Translations under genes and position numbers: made by a program
Origin: Streptomyces macrolidinus
GTDB lineage: Bacteria; Actinomycetota; Actinomycetes; Streptomycetales; Streptomycetaceae
Reading direction: 5' to 3'
Assembly (NCBI RefSeq): GCF_023887685.1
Contig: NZ_JAMWMR010000018.1
Location: 62,001-126,000 of the forward strand
Length of the DNA: 64,000 nt
Shown here: positions 31,983-40,696 of the stretch, piece after piece
How positions within the stretch are numbered: position 1 is the first letter of the stretch
Layout: each line of letters opens with the position of its first letter
The notes under the pieces: model-generated
Told to the model about the DNA's origin: nothing
What the model saw: the letters and a program-made list of their open reading frames with translations, nothing else
Databases searched by the model: none

Positions 31983-33181
31983 CAGGCCGCTCCCCGCAGG
32001 GACGGCACGGGCGCGGTGAGCGCCGCGGCCAGCCGGGAGACGCCCTCGGCGATCCGCTTCCTCGGGACGTTGCTGAAGCAGAGCCGCAGTCCGTCGGCGT
32101 GCTCCCCGTCGAGGCCGAAGTGGCTGCCGGGCACGTACGACACCCCGTGCTCGGCGGCGGCCTCGGCGAAGCGGACGGTGTCCACGCCCTCGCGGTGGCG
32201 CAGCCAGATGTAGAAGCCGCCGCGCGGGCGCTCCCACTGCCAGGGCCCGTCGGTGCCGAGTTCGGCGTCCAGCGCGTCGGCCATGAGCGCGCACCGCTCC
32301 TGGTAGCTCGCCCGGTAGGCGGCGAGCAGGTCGCCCCAGCCGGCCCGGGTGTGGAAGGCGGCGAGCGCGGCCTGGGCCAGCGCCGACGGCGACAGGGACA
32401 TGACCTCGGTGGTCCGGCGCAGGTGCGGCGCGAGCTGCTCGGGCGCCGCGATCCAGCCGCAGCGCAGGCCCGGGGCGAACACCTTGGAGAAGGTGCCGAG
32501 GTAGATCACCCGCTCCGGGTCGAGGGCGTGCAGGGCCGTGGTGGTCCCGCCGTCGAAGGAGAGCAGGCCGTAGGGGTTGTCCTCGATGATCAGGAGGTCC
32601 AACTCGCGGGCCACGGCGAGCAGTTCGCGGCGCCGGGCGACGGACAGGGTGGCGCCGGTCGGGTTCTGGAAGGTCGGGTTGCAGTACAGCAGCCGTACGG
32701 TGCGGCCGTCCGCCCGCAGCCGCAGGACGGTCTCCCGCAGCGCGGCCGGGGCCAGGCCGTCGGCATCCTCGGGCGCCGGGTGGAGGGCCAGGCCCGCGAT
32801 GCGGAAGGCCGCGGCGGCGCCGGGGTAGGCGGGGGTCTGGACGAGGACGGTCTCGCCGGGGGTGGCGATCCCGAGGCCGACGGCCATCAGGCCCATCTGG
32901 GAGCCCTGGGTGGGGACCAGGTGGTCGGCGGTCGTGGCGCTGCCCTCACGGCCCATCAGGTCGTTGATCGCCGGGATGAGCGCCTTGGCGACATGCGGGG
33001 TCGTGTACTGGAGGGCGAGCTTGCCGCCGAGCCGGACGAGCCGGGACAACTGGCCGGAGATCGTTTCCAGCGGCAGGACGTCCAGGTCGGGCAGGCCGCC
33101 CGCGAACGAGATGACGTCGCCGCCCCGTTCGAACAGCCGCGGCATCTCCACCGTGGGGCGTAGGTCGGTCCACATGGCCAT
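31982..33181 (-). CDS. PLP-dependent aminotransferase, class I/II (LysN/MocR-like)
   Basis: A 399-aa fold-type I enzyme. VISFAGGLPDLDVLP at the N-terminus, YCNPTFQNPTGATLS (substrate Asn), EDNPYGLLSF and YLGTFSKVFAPGLRCGW with the PLP lysine. This signature is that of 2-aminoadipate aminotransferase-like and MocR C-terminal domains; no DNA-binding domain is attached. It could make or consume an amino acid or transaminate a polyketide terminus. Starts and stops overlap both neighbours (TGATG), placing it tightly in the operon. Confidence 0.85.
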   Translation of the reverse strand: MAMWTDLRPTVEMPRLFERGGDVISFAGGLPDLDVLPLETISGQLSRLVRLGGKLALQYTTPHVAKALIPAINDLMGREGSATTADHLVPTQGSQMGLMAVGLGIATPGETVLVQTPAYPGAAAAFRIAGLALHPAPEDADGLAPAALRETVLRLRADGRTVRLLYCNPTFQNPTGATLSVARRRELLAVARELDLLIIEDNPYGLLSFDGGTTTALHALDPERVIYLGTFSKVFAPGLRCGWIAAPEQLAPHLRRTTEVMSLSPSALAQAALAAFHTRAGWGDLLAAYRASYQERCALMADALDAELGTDGPWQWERPRGGFYIWLRHREGVDTVRFAEAAAEHGVSYVPGSHFGLDGEHADGLRLCFSNVPRKRIAEGVSRLAAALTAPVPSLRGAA

Positions 33182-33462
33182 CAGTTCCCTCCGGCTCCGG
33201 CCGGCAGCGCGGCGGAGAGCTGGTCCTGCACGGAGCGCCACAGACCGGCGGAGGAGGTGAGCGAGGGGTCGCCGATGACCTCGGGGTCGATCTCGATGCC
33301 GTAGCGCTCCTCGACGGCCATCACCAGGGCGATGGTGTGGAGGGAGTCCACGCCGAGGTCGACGAGCGGGGTGTCGGGGTCGGTGACCGTCACGGCGCAG
33401 ATCTGCTCCACGAGCTGGTCGAACTGCGACTGGGTCGGCTGGTCAGACTGCGACTGGTGCAT
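33181..33462 (-). CDS. Free-standing carrier protein (PCP/ACP)
   Basis: A 93-aa carrier: the phosphopantetheine Ser is in LVDLGVDSLHTIALVMAVEERYGIEID. A Gln/Ser-rich N-terminal tail precedes it. The start lies 20 bases inside the adenylation gene's 3' end, so the two are co-translated and the protein is presumably loaded by that adenylation enzyme rather than by the KS-CLF system. Confidence 0.88.
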   Translation of the reverse strand: MHQSQSDQPTQSQFDQLVEQICAVTVTDPDTPLVDLGVDSLHTIALVMAVEERYGIEIDPEVIGDPSLTSSAGLWRSVQDQLSAALPAGAGGN

Positions 33463-34969
33463 GGCTGGTCCTCGTCTGGGCGAAGGGGGAGGTCTGGGTG
33501 GGTCGTACGGGCGCCGGCGGTGCGACCAGGCGCTGGACGGCGGCGCGGTCCGGCTTGCCGTTCCGGGTGAGCGGCACGGTGTCGATGAGGGTGATCCGGT
33601 CGGGCATCCGGGCCCGGTCGAGCCGCCGCGCGAGCTGGGCGCGGACCTCGGCCGCGGGGAGCGTGCCGCGCACCGCGAGGTGCAGGGGGCCGTCCTCCGG
33701 CTCGGGCCGCAGCGCGATCGCCGCGCTCACCCCGGGGATCCCCTCGGCGGCGTTCTCGATCTCGGTCAGGCCGAGGCGGATGCCGCGCCGCTTGATCATG
33801 TCGTCGTCGCGGCCGGTGAAGTAGAGCCGGCCGTCCTCGTCGAGCCAGCCCTGGTCGCCGGTGCGCAGTTCGAGCGTGCCGTCGGCGCGGCGTACGTAGC
33901 GCTGCTGCGCCTTGAGGGGTACGCCCCAGTAGCCCGCCATGACCGTGGCGCCCCGGACGACGATCTCGCCGGTCTGCCGCGGACCCAGGGTGGTGCCGTC
34001 CGGGCCGACGATACGGACGTGGTCGCCGGGGATGGGCCGGCCGACCGAGTCGGGGTGGGCGGCGTACTCGGCCGGGTCCAGGATCGAGATGCGCTTGCAC
34101 TCGGTCATGCCGTACATCGAGGCGAAGGCCGATCCGGGGAAGAGGTCGAGGAGTTCGGCCATGACCGCCCGGCCGGGCCGGGCCCCCGTGTTGGTGAACA
34201 GCCGTACGTTCGTGGGCTGTCGATGCTTGCGCTGCAGCAGGGCGAGGATCTGGGCGAGCGAGGGGACCAGCGGCACGACCGTCACGCCGTGCTGCTCGAT
34301 CACCCGCAACAGCCCTACGTCTCCGGCGCGTTCGGCGAGCACGAGGGTGCCGCCGGTCAGGGCGCACAGCAGCGCCTGGTACAGGCCGTAGTCGAAGGAG
34401 AGCGGCAGTCGGCACAGCACCACGTCGTCGGCGCGGTAGCCCAGGCAGGCGTTGACGGCTGCCACGGACGCGAGCATCTGCCGGTGCGGGCAGACGACGC
34501 CTTTGGGGCGGCCGGTGGTGCCGGAGGTGTAGATCAGCATCGCGAGGGCGTCGTCCTGGACGCCGGGCGCGAAATCGTCGGCGGGGGTGCGCCCGATCTC
34601 CTGCCAGGCCTGCTGCGGCTCGACGGTGCGCCGGGCCCGCGCTCCCCCGCCGGGCGAGCAGATCGCGAGGGTCGCGCAGCAGTCGCCGACGATGTGGTCG
34701 AGCTGTGCGTCCGTCAGGTCCGGGTGGACGGGGACGAAGACGGCGCCGATGCGCAGGGTGGCGTAGAAGAGGGCGAGGAACGAGCGGTCGTTCGGACCGG
34801 CGTGGACGACCCGTTCCCCGGCGGTGACGCCCTGGCCCCGCAGCCAGCCGACGGCCCGGTCCACGGCCGCGCCGAGTCCGGCGTAGTCGAGAGTGCCGTC
34901 CGCGTCGACGACGGCCGGATGGTCGCCGCGGTCGGCGCGGCACCGGGCGAGCAGGTCAGACACCGGCAT
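33443..34969 (-). CDS. Free-standing adenylation enzyme (acyl/aminoacyl-AMP ligase)
   Basis: A 508-aa ANL-superfamily enzyme: YTSGTTGRPKGVV (A3), MYGMTECKRIS (A5), LRTGDQGWLDEDGRLYFTGR (A7-A8) and NGKPDRAAVQ (A10 Lys). In the A4 position the sequence is LCRLPLSFDYGLYQALL, where amino-acid-activating domains usually have FDxS; the FDYGLYQ pattern is seen in stand-alone ligases for amino acids or small acids. Substrate cannot be read with confidence; diaminopropionate or an aryl/acyl acid are possible. Overlaps the acyltransferase gene upstream by 14 bases. Confidence 0.85.
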   Translation of the reverse strand: MPVSDLLARCRADRGDHPAVVDADGTLDYAGLGAAVDRAVGWLRGQGVTAGERVVHAGPNDRSFLALFYATLRIGAVFVPVHPDLTDAQLDHIVGDCCATLAICSPGGGARARRTVEPQQAWQEIGRTPADDFAPGVQDDALAMLIYTSGTTGRPKGVVCPHRQMLASVAAVNACLGYRADDVVLCRLPLSFDYGLYQALLCALTGGTLVLAERAGDVGLLRVIEQHGVTVVPLVPSLAQILALLQRKHRQPTNVRLFTNTGARPGRAVMAELLDLFPGSAFASMYGMTECKRISILDPAEYAAHPDSVGRPIPGDHVRIVGPDGTTLGPRQTGEIVVRGATVMAGYWGVPLKAQQRYVRRADGTLELRTGDQGWLDEDGRLYFTGRDDDMIKRRGIRLGLTEIENAAEGIPGVSAAIALRPEPEDGPLHLAVRGTLPAAEVRAQLARRLDRARMPDRITLIDTVPLTRNGKPDRAAVQRLVAPPAPVRPTQTSPFAQTRTSHAPVAV

Positions 34970-35912
34970 GGACGAGCACCTCCTCGCGGGCCGCCTCCGC
35001 GACGGCGTCGAGCCGGGCCGGCACCTTGCCGATGTCCCGTGCGGTGGTGACCGGCAGGACGGCGAGTCCGGGGTGCTGGCGGCGGAGGATGTTGGTCAGG
35101 GTCTTGGCGGGCGGCAGGGACACGGTCAGCGCGGGAGCGAGCCGGGCCAGGCTCAGCAGGCACAGATCCCAGCGCACCGGACGCACGAGCTGTTCGACGA
35201 GGCGCTCACGGACGGCCTCGGGCGTGGCGCACGCTTCGCCGTCGGCGTTGGAGAGCAGCAGCCCGCGGGGCGGGGCGAAGTGCGTGGCGTCGGCGGCTGC
35301 GGCGAAGGTCCGCCGCGCGGATTCCATGTACGAGGTGTGGAAGGCCCCGGCGACCGGCAGCGACTTGACGGTGGCTCCGGCCGGCGGTGCGGCGGCCAGC
35401 CGTGCCAGGTCCTCCTCCAAACCGGCGGCGACGATCTGGCCGGGGCCGTTGAAGGTGGCGGCGGTCAGGCCGAGGGCCCCGATCCGGTCGAGCACCTCCG
35501 CTTCCTCGCCGCCGACCACGGCCGCCATCGAGGTGGGTGCCTCGGCGCAGGCGGCGGCCATGGCCCGGCCGCGGATCGCCGCGAGCCGTACGGCGTCGAC
35601 GGGTGCGAGGACACCGGCATGGGCGGCTGCGGTCAACTCGCCGACGGAGTGACCGGCGGCCACGGCGGGCTGCGCGGCTGCCGCCGGGGCCAGTGCCTCG
35701 TGCGCCAGCAGCCCCTGGGCGACCAGCAGCGGCTGGGTGTTCTCGGTCCGGGCGATGGTGGCGGCCGAGGCCTTGGTGCCCAGGTGGACCAGGTCCACGT
35801 CCGCGGCCTCGGACCAGGCCCGTACGCGCTCGGCGTACACCGGGTCCCGCAGCCAGTTGGCCAGCATGCCGGGGGTCTGGGACCCCTGACCCGGCGCGAT
35901 GATTGCGAACAT
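34956..35912 (-). CDS. Malonyl-CoA:ACP acyltransferase (FabD-like)
   Basis: A 318-aa acyltransferase: IAPGQGSQ at the N-terminus, GHSVGE with Ser89, IRGRAM (Arg), and AGAFHTSYM with His192. The F-H motif (GAFHT) in place of YASH is associated with malonyl specificity. ATG 35912 follows AAGGGGGAT. It would feed the cluster ACP with malonyl units, independent of primary FabD. 131 bases separate it from the ABC permease stop, the largest gap in the operon besides the repeat-filled one. Confidence 0.88.
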   Translation of the reverse strand: MFAIIAPGQGSQTPGMLANWLRDPVYAERVRAWSEAADVDLVHLGTKASAATIARTENTQPLLVAQGLLAHEALAPAAAAQPAVAAGHSVGELTAAAHAGVLAPVDAVRLAAIRGRAMAAACAEAPTSMAAVVGGEEAEVLDRIGALGLTAATFNGPGQIVAAGLEEDLARLAAAPPAGATVKSLPVAGAFHTSYMESARRTFAAAADATHFAPPRGLLLSNADGEACATPEAVRERLVEQLVRPVRWDLCLLSLARLAPALTVSLPPAKTLTNILRRQHPGLAVLPVTTARDIGKVPARLDAVAEAAREEVLVHAGV

Positions 35913-36043
35913 TCGTTCTATCCCCCTTTCGTGTCGAGTACCGGGCGCGCGGCGTCGGGCGACGGCGGGCGGTACGGGCGAAGCAATGGGTACGGAGCAA
36001 GTGGTGCGGGCCGAGCCGTGGGGGGAGGGGCTGGGGCCTGTCG

Positions 36044-36847
36044 TCAGTTGCGGCCGGTGCTCTTGGCGAAGCGGCGCAGGGCCATGAAGGAGAAGGCGGC
36101 GAACCAGGCGACGATGTTGACCACCGCACCGGCGAGGCTGGAGTGCTCGCCGCTGAAGGTGTAGCCCTCGGTGAGCCAGTAGCGGGCGAGGGTGGAGACG
36201 CCGTACATCGGGGTGTACCGCGAGATCTCCAGCATGGTGCCGCTGAGCGGGATGAACAGGTTGCCGAGGAACGCCAGCGCGGTCATGGTCAGGCCGGGCA
36301 TGTGCATCACGACCTCGGGCTTCATGATCAGCCCCATCGCGATACCGAGCGCGGCGAAGACCGCGGCCCCCAGCCAGGCGAAGAGCAGGGAGGTCACCCA
36401 CACCTTGGGGTCGGTGTGTGCCCCGGTGAGGGCACCGAGGACCCCGACGATGGCGACCGGCACGGCGGCCATGACGACCGAGCAGACCACCTTGACGAGC
36501 AGATAGCCGGGCGGGGCCAGCGGGCTCATCGCGATCGTGCGCATCCAGCCCGCGGACCGCTCGACCGAGATGGTCGCGGCGGAGCTGGTGGCGGCCATCG
36601 CGGCGCCGTACACCGCGAGGCCGATCATCATCCAGGCGGCGAAGTTGCCGTGCGGCAGCGTCCCGTGGGCCGGGGCGGTACGGAACAGGGCGAGGTAGAG
36701 GACCGCCGGCAGCAGCAGCGTGAAGATCGTGGTCTGGCGGTTGAAGCGGCGGCGCAGCTCGTAACCGATGAAGGTCGCGTTGACGCCGCCGAAGGACGAG
36801 GAGCGCGGGCGGACGGGAGCGGTGGCGGACACGGTCGCGGGGGTCAT
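36044..36847 (-). CDS. ABC-2-type permease of the cluster exporter
   Basis: A 267-aa DrrB-like permease with six hydrophobic segments (TTIFTLLLPAVLYLALF, AAWMMIGLAVYGAAMAA, GYLLVKVVCSVVMAAVPVAIVG, SLLFAWLGAAVFAALGIAMGL, HMPGLTMTALAFLGNLFIPLSG, AGAVVNIVAWFAAFSFMAL). SVERSAGWMRTIAMSPLAPPGYLL is the conserved ABC-2 cytoplasmic element. A 4-base overlap with the ATPase gene makes the pair a unit. Confidence 0.87.
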   Translation of the reverse strand: MTPATVSATAPVRPRSSSFGGVNATFIGYELRRRFNRQTTIFTLLLPAVLYLALFRTAPAHGTLPHGNFAAWMMIGLAVYGAAMAATSSAATISVERSAGWMRTIAMSPLAPPGYLLVKVVCSVVMAAVPVAIVGVLGALTGAHTDPKVWVTSLLFAWLGAAVFAALGIAMGLIMKPEVVMHMPGLTMTALAFLGNLFIPLSGTMLEISRYTPMYGVSTLARYWLTEGYTFSGEHSSLAGAVVNIVAWFAAFSFMALRRFAKSTGRN

Positions 36848-37803
36848 CGCGGGCCCTCCTGGGCGGTACGGCCCTGGCTGGTGATGGCCATGAAGGCCTC
36901 TTCGAGACTGCGCGGGGCGACCTCGATCTCGGTGGCCGAGGTCTGGGTGACCAGCACGCGCAGCAGGGCGTCGGAGTCGGTGGCGTCGAAGTAGTGGCGC
37001 TCCCCGCGGACCACGCAGGAGCGGACGACGGGCGAGGCCGCCACCGCGCGTGCGTCCGCCGGGCTGATCAGGGCGGAGACGGTACGGCCGGTCATGGCCG
37101 CGCGGATGGAGGAGGCGGAGCCGTCGGCGACGACCCGGCCCTCGTCGATCATCACCACACGGTCGGCGAACTGGTCGGCCTCTTCCATGTAGTGCGTGGC
37201 GAACATGACGGTCATGCCGCGCTGGGTGTCCTCGCGGACGGTGGCCCAGAACTCCCGGCGGGCGACGACGTCCATCCCGGCGGTCGGCTCGTCCAGCACC
37301 AGGAAGTCCGGGCTCGACAGCAGGGCGATGGCGAACCGCAGCCGCTGCTGCTCACCACCGGAGCACTCGGCGACCCGCCGGTGGCGCAGCGCCGAGATAC
37401 CGGCGCGGGCCATGACGCCCTCGATGTCGGCGCCCGGGTGCAGCGAGCCGAGCATCCGTACGGTCGCCTCGACGGTCAGATCGGGCAGCAGCCCGCCCGA
37501 CTGAAGCACCGCGGCGACCTGCCCGGCCCGCACCGCCTGCTGCGGCGCCCGGCCGAACAGCTCGACATGACCGGAGTCGGGCCGGGTGAGCCCGAGCAGC
37601 ATGTCGATGGTGGTCGTCTTACCGGCACCGTTCGGCCCGAGGAACGCCACGATCTCACCGCGCCGGATCCGCAGACTCAGCCCGTTGACGGCGGTGAATT
37701 CCTCACCCTTGGCATTGGTGAAGCGTTTGACCACCGCGTCGAGCACGGCGGCAGCCGGGGACGTCACCTCCCTCGCCGACGGAGGCAGTTGAGTTTCCAT
37801 CAT
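36844..37803 (-). CDS. ABC exporter ATP-binding protein
   Basis: A 319-aa DrrA-like ATPase: GPNGAGKTT, AAVLQSGGLLPDLT (Q-loop), ECSGGEQQRL signature, LVLDEPTAGMD and MFATHYMEEAD. ATG 37803 is chosen since GAGGA lies 8 bases upstream; more distal in-frame ATGs at 37821 and 37863 have no such site. First gene of the long operon, and directly downstream of the predicted SARP box. With the permease it probably exports the product and gives self-resistance. Confidence 0.9.
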   Translation of the reverse strand: MMETQLPPSAREVTSPAAAVLDAVVKRFTNAKGEEFTAVNGLSLRIRRGEIVAFLGPNGAGKTTTIDMLLGLTRPDSGHVELFGRAPQQAVRAGQVAAVLQSGGLLPDLTVEATVRMLGSLHPGADIEGVMARAGISALRHRRVAECSGGEQQRLRFAIALLSSPDFLVLDEPTAGMDVVARREFWATVREDTQRGMTVMFATHYMEEADQFADRVVMIDEGRVVADGSASSIRAAMTGRTVSALISPADARAVAASPVVRSCVVRGERHYFDATDSDALLRVLVTQTSATEIEVAPRSLEEAFMAITSQGRTAQEGPR

Positions 37804-37896
37804 GATCAGAGTCCTCACCATGTCCGTGGCCGTTACCCCGGCCGTGTTCTTGGCGAGAACCAACCTCCCGCACCGGCCTATCGACGTGGACCGCGG

Positions 37897-37927
37897 TGGC
37901 TACGGGGGGACTATCTGGGGGCTATCT
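37897..37927 (-). promoter_or_regulatory. Predicted SARP-activated promoter of the biosynthetic operon
   Basis: On the minus strand the heptamers AGATAGC (37927-37921) and AGATAGT (37916-37910) are separated by CCCC, giving an 11-bp period. Seven bases further on is TAGCCA (37902-37897), a usable -10. Direct heptamers with 11-bp spacing about 8 bp from the -10 are the recognised layout of SARP sites. The ATPase ATG lies 94 bases downstream. Confidence 0.6.
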
Positions 37928-38141
37928 CTGACCGCTGACCTGGGCGTGGTGTGCCGCTCCAAGCGGTCGCGCCGCACCATCACACCTGCTCGGTGCGGGG
38001 GAAGGCCACCCGCCCGCCCCGGCAGTCACGCCTTGATCCCCGACGATCCGGCCGGATGACGCCCCTGCGGGCGGATGCGGCGTCGGGTCAACCCGGCCGA
38101 CGCCGTCTCGCACCGCCGTCGGCCGGGGCCGCCTCGGCGTC

Positions 38142-38161
38142 AACTCCTTGGCCAGGGAGTT
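38142..38161. promoter_or_regulatory. 20-bp near-perfect palindrome
   Basis: AACTCCTTGGCCAGGGAGTT is symmetric at 18 of 20 positions. It lies about 190 bases upstream of the 38331 small gene and could be its operator or belong to the divergent operon. Confidence 0.4.
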
Positions 38162-38330
38162 CAGTCGTGCGTTAGCCTAGCCCCGTACCGCGTGTTGCTC
38201 CCTGGAGGAATTACACGACATTGCCTGCGGAGACGTGGGCCTTTCGGTTCGATGGCGCAGCGCCCTGGCGTGTTCCCGGCGGGAGCCGGCCGGCGTCCGC
38301 CATCGGTCACAACCGAAGGGACGCATTCCT

Positions 38331-38459
38331 ATGGCTGCCGTCGAGTACGCGCGCACGCACCGCGTTTGGGTCCGTGATGTCCTGGTGGGCATCATGGCGA
38401 GCCTCGGCTCGAATCTGATGTGGGCGCTGGCGCAGGCCGTGGTGCACCGCCTCGGCTGA
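38331..38459 (+). CDS. 42-aa small membrane protein
   Basis: ATG 38331, with GAAGGGA upstream, encodes MAAVEYARTHRVWVRDVL followed by a hydrophobic VGIMASLGSNLMWALAQAVV and HRLG. A basic N-terminal part and one membrane helix resemble small Streptomyces proteins of the DUF6408 type; this comparison is from memory. A strong stem-loop follows at 38470-38491. Function unknown. Confidence 0.55.
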   Translation: MAAVEYARTHRVWVRDVLVGIMASLGSNLMWALAQAVVHRLG

Positions 38460-38469
38460 GCCGGGCGGC

Positions 38470-38491
38470 GGGCGGGCCTCCGGGCCCGCCC
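38470..38491 (+). terminator. Stem-loop terminator after the 42-aa gene
   Basis: GGGCGGGC and GCCCGCCC form a perfect 8-bp stem around CTCCGG, followed by a C/T-rich run. It begins 11 bases after the stop codon. Confidence 0.65.
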
Positions 38492-38531
38492 TCTCCCCTC
38501 CCAAGGCCGGGTTAACCTACTGATCGTCATT

Positions 38532-38591
38532 GCGGCCCGCCGGGCTTCCGCTCCGCTTCGACGGGGCCACGAAGGACATGCCCCCACCCGC
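38532..38591 (+). repeat. Leader repeat, copy 1, upstream of the first nuclease-helicase gene
   Basis: Contains a 25-base block beginning GCGGCCCGCCGGGCTTCC (38532-38556) and GGACATGCCCCCACCCGC (38574-38591), both identical to the leader at 40697-40755. The rest of the leader up to the start codon is also similar. Confidence 0.8.
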
Positions 38592-38620
38592 GCGATTCGT
38601 CTCGTGCCTGGGGAACCTTC

Positions 38621-40678
38621 GTGCTCCTGCAAATGTCCGCAGCCGAGCTCGGTCAACTCGTCGTTGCTCGGGCCGAGTCCGCGCACCTTCCACTCACCGA
38701 GCGGCTGATCGACGGTCATTCCGGGGTCACGGGGCGAACAGCCGACCAGCGCGATGTGGCTTCCTGGAACAACAGCATCCCCGTAGTGGTGAAAGCACTG
38801 CTGGACTGCGGCCTCGACGCTGTGGAGGTACAGGTCGAGGTCGACCTGCCGCATACCAACTCCGCCGTGGACCTGGTGCTGTGTGGTCAGCGTCCCGTCA
38901 CGGGAACGGCCTCCTACCTCGCGGTCGAGCTGAAGCAGGTCCGGCACGCCTCAGTGGACCCCCGGTGTCCGATCGCCGTCGACCTCGGATTCGGCAACGG
39001 GAAGAACAAGCTGCATCCGGTGCGGCAGATCCAGCGCTACTGCGAGTACATGATGCGCTACCTCCCTCATCTCCGGGAAGACGAGGATCAGTTGATGGGG
39101 GTCGCACTGCTCCACAACGCACGGGACGCGGACGTGGCTGCGCTGTTCGATCTGCCCGAGTCCGACCACGGCTTCCTCTACACGCTTGACGACCTGGACC
39201 GGTTCCGGCGGGTCCTCACCTCGAGGTTCGCTGCCGCGTCGGGGAAGCGAGCTGCGCACGCCCTGAGCGAGGCACGCCGCGACCCCTTGCTCAAGGTGAC
39301 CGATGTGGCGCGGCAGCGGTCGATCACCGGCGGCGGTCTGATGCTCCTCGACGAGCAGTATGTCGCGTTCGACCGGATCACCCGGCACCTGGAGAAGACC
39401 GCGCCCTTCACCGGCTACGACGTCGGGCTGTTCTACGACCCCGCCGGCGCCCACGACCCCGGCCGACCGCCGGATCGGAAGCGCGTCTACATCCTGCGGG
39501 GTGGTCCGGGCAGCGGAAAGAGCGCCGTGGCTCTGGAACTGCACCGCGAGTTGGGGCTCCAGGGTCGCGAGGCTGTGCTGGCCAGCGGATCTCACGCGTA
39601 CACGGAGACGCTGCGGGAGATCATGATCGGCACAGCACGCCACGGGCAGGTGTCGGCCAAGCGCAGCGCGGCTCGCAGGCTGTACCGGTATTTCAACAGC
39701 TTCGCCGACACCCCGCCGAACAGCATCGATGTCCTGATCTGTGACGAGGCGCACCGCATGCGGCGCAGTTCGACCCACCGCTGGACGCCGAAGGAACTTC
39801 GGGACGACGACCGGCCGCAGGCAACCGAGTTGCTCAGGGCCGCCAAGGTGCCGATCTTCCTGCTTGACGACCACCAGTCGATCCGCCCTGACGAGGTGGG
39901 AACTGCCGAGTACCTCAAGAATCTCGCTGAGGACAGCGGTTGTTCGGTCGAAGTGATCGATCTGGAGGGAACGTTCCGGGCGGGTGGCAGCAAGCGGTAC
40001 CAGAACTGGGTCCAGCAGTTGCTGGGACTGAACGTATCCGACCCGGTGGTCTGGCGACCGGACGGCCGGATGACACTCATGGTCGCCGACTCCCCCGATC
40101 AAATGGAACAGTTCATTCGGGACCGCGCCCATGAGGGAGCCACGGCGCGCATCACCGCCGGCTTCTGCTGGCCGTGGAGCAATCCGGACGGGGAGCGACT
40201 CGTCGACGACGTGCACATCGGGGACTGGCGACGGCCCTGGAACGTGAAGCCGCAGCACAGCGTTCCGAACGCGCCGAAGTCGGATCTGTGGTCGACCGAC
40301 CACCGCGGCATCGGCCAGATCGGTTGCGTCTACACGGCGCAGACCTTCGAATACGACTGGAACGGCGTCATCATCGGCCGCGACCTGCTGTTCCGTGACG
40401 GCGAGTTCACGGTGGACCGGACCGCCTCCCACGACCCCGCCTTCCGCGACCAGGTCGGCGACGCGATCGTCAAGCGGTGTATCCGTAACGCCTACCACGT
40501 GCTTCTCACTCGCGGGGTCGTCGGCACCGTGGTCTACGCGGTCGATCCGGCGACCCATAACGAACTGCGCAGGCTCATCCCGGGCACCATCGGCCTGCAG
40601 CACTACGACGGCGACCAGCCGAAGCTCACCGCTGAAGGAGCACACCTGCCCCCCGCCTACAACAGACGTCACGGGTAG
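38621..40678 (+). CDS. Nuclease-helicase fusion, DUF2075-type (paralog 1)
   Basis: A 685-aa protein starting with GTG 38621 (GGGGA upstream). N-terminal PD-(D/E)xK-like core: AVDLVL (Asp84) and AVELKQ (Glu103, Lys105). It is followed by a P-loop ATPase of the DUF2075/superfamily-1 type: ILRGGPGSGKS (Walker A, about 291-301), LICDEAHRMRR (Walker B), IFLLDDHQSIRPDE, YTAQTFEYDWNGVIIG and a C-terminal NAYHVLLTRGVVGTVVY (motif VI). The layout matches nuclease-helicase immunity (Nhi-like) and DUF2075 proteins, so phage defence is the leading guess. It is paralogous to the next gene, which has the same leader. Confidence 0.78.
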   Translation: MLLQMSAAELGQLVVARAESAHLPLTERLIDGHSGVTGRTADQRDVASWNNSIPVVVKALLDCGLDAVEVQVEVDLPHTNSAVDLVLCGQRPVTGTASYLAVELKQVRHASVDPRCPIAVDLGFGNGKNKLHPVRQIQRYCEYMMRYLPHLREDEDQLMGVALLHNARDADVAALFDLPESDHGFLYTLDDLDRFRRVLTSRFAAASGKRAAHALSEARRDPLLKVTDVARQRSITGGGLMLLDEQYVAFDRITRHLEKTAPFTGYDVGLFYDPAGAHDPGRPPDRKRVYILRGGPGSGKSAVALELHRELGLQGREAVLASGSHAYTETLREIMIGTARHGQVSAKRSAARRLYRYFNSFADTPPNSIDVLICDEAHRMRRSSTHRWTPKELRDDDRPQATELLRAAKVPIFLLDDHQSIRPDEVGTAEYLKNLAEDSGCSVEVIDLEGTFRAGGSKRYQNWVQQLLGLNVSDPVVWRPDGRMTLMVADSPDQMEQFIRDRAHEGATARITAGFCWPWSNPDGERLVDDVHIGDWRRPWNVKPQHSVPNAPKSDLWSTDHRGIGQIGCVYTAQTFEYDWNGVIIGRDLLFRDGEFTVDRTASHDPAFRDQVGDAIVKRCIRNAYHVLLTRGVVGTVVYAVDPATHNELRRLIPGTIGLQHYDGDQPKLTAEGAHLPPAYNRRHG

Positions 40679-40696
40679 CCTTGATCCGTCGTAGCT

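Larger units (their letters stand above)
37804..38330. other. 527-bp intergenic region between the cluster and the small ORF at 38331
   Basis: No supported gene. It contains the SARP-type direct repeat and -10 for the leftward operon (37897-37927), a 20-bp palindrome (38142-38161) and a purine-rich GGAGGAATT at about 38203-38211 that is not followed by a convincing frame. Confidence 0.6.

Noticed and set aside
38530..39189. A 219-codon frame starting in the leader of nuclease-helicase paralog 1, and a similar start (MPPPAR) in the second leader
   Set aside because: The shared first residues come from the duplicated leader DNA; the rest overlaps the real genes in another frame and shows no conserved features. 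A short leader peptide cannot be excluded but is not supported.
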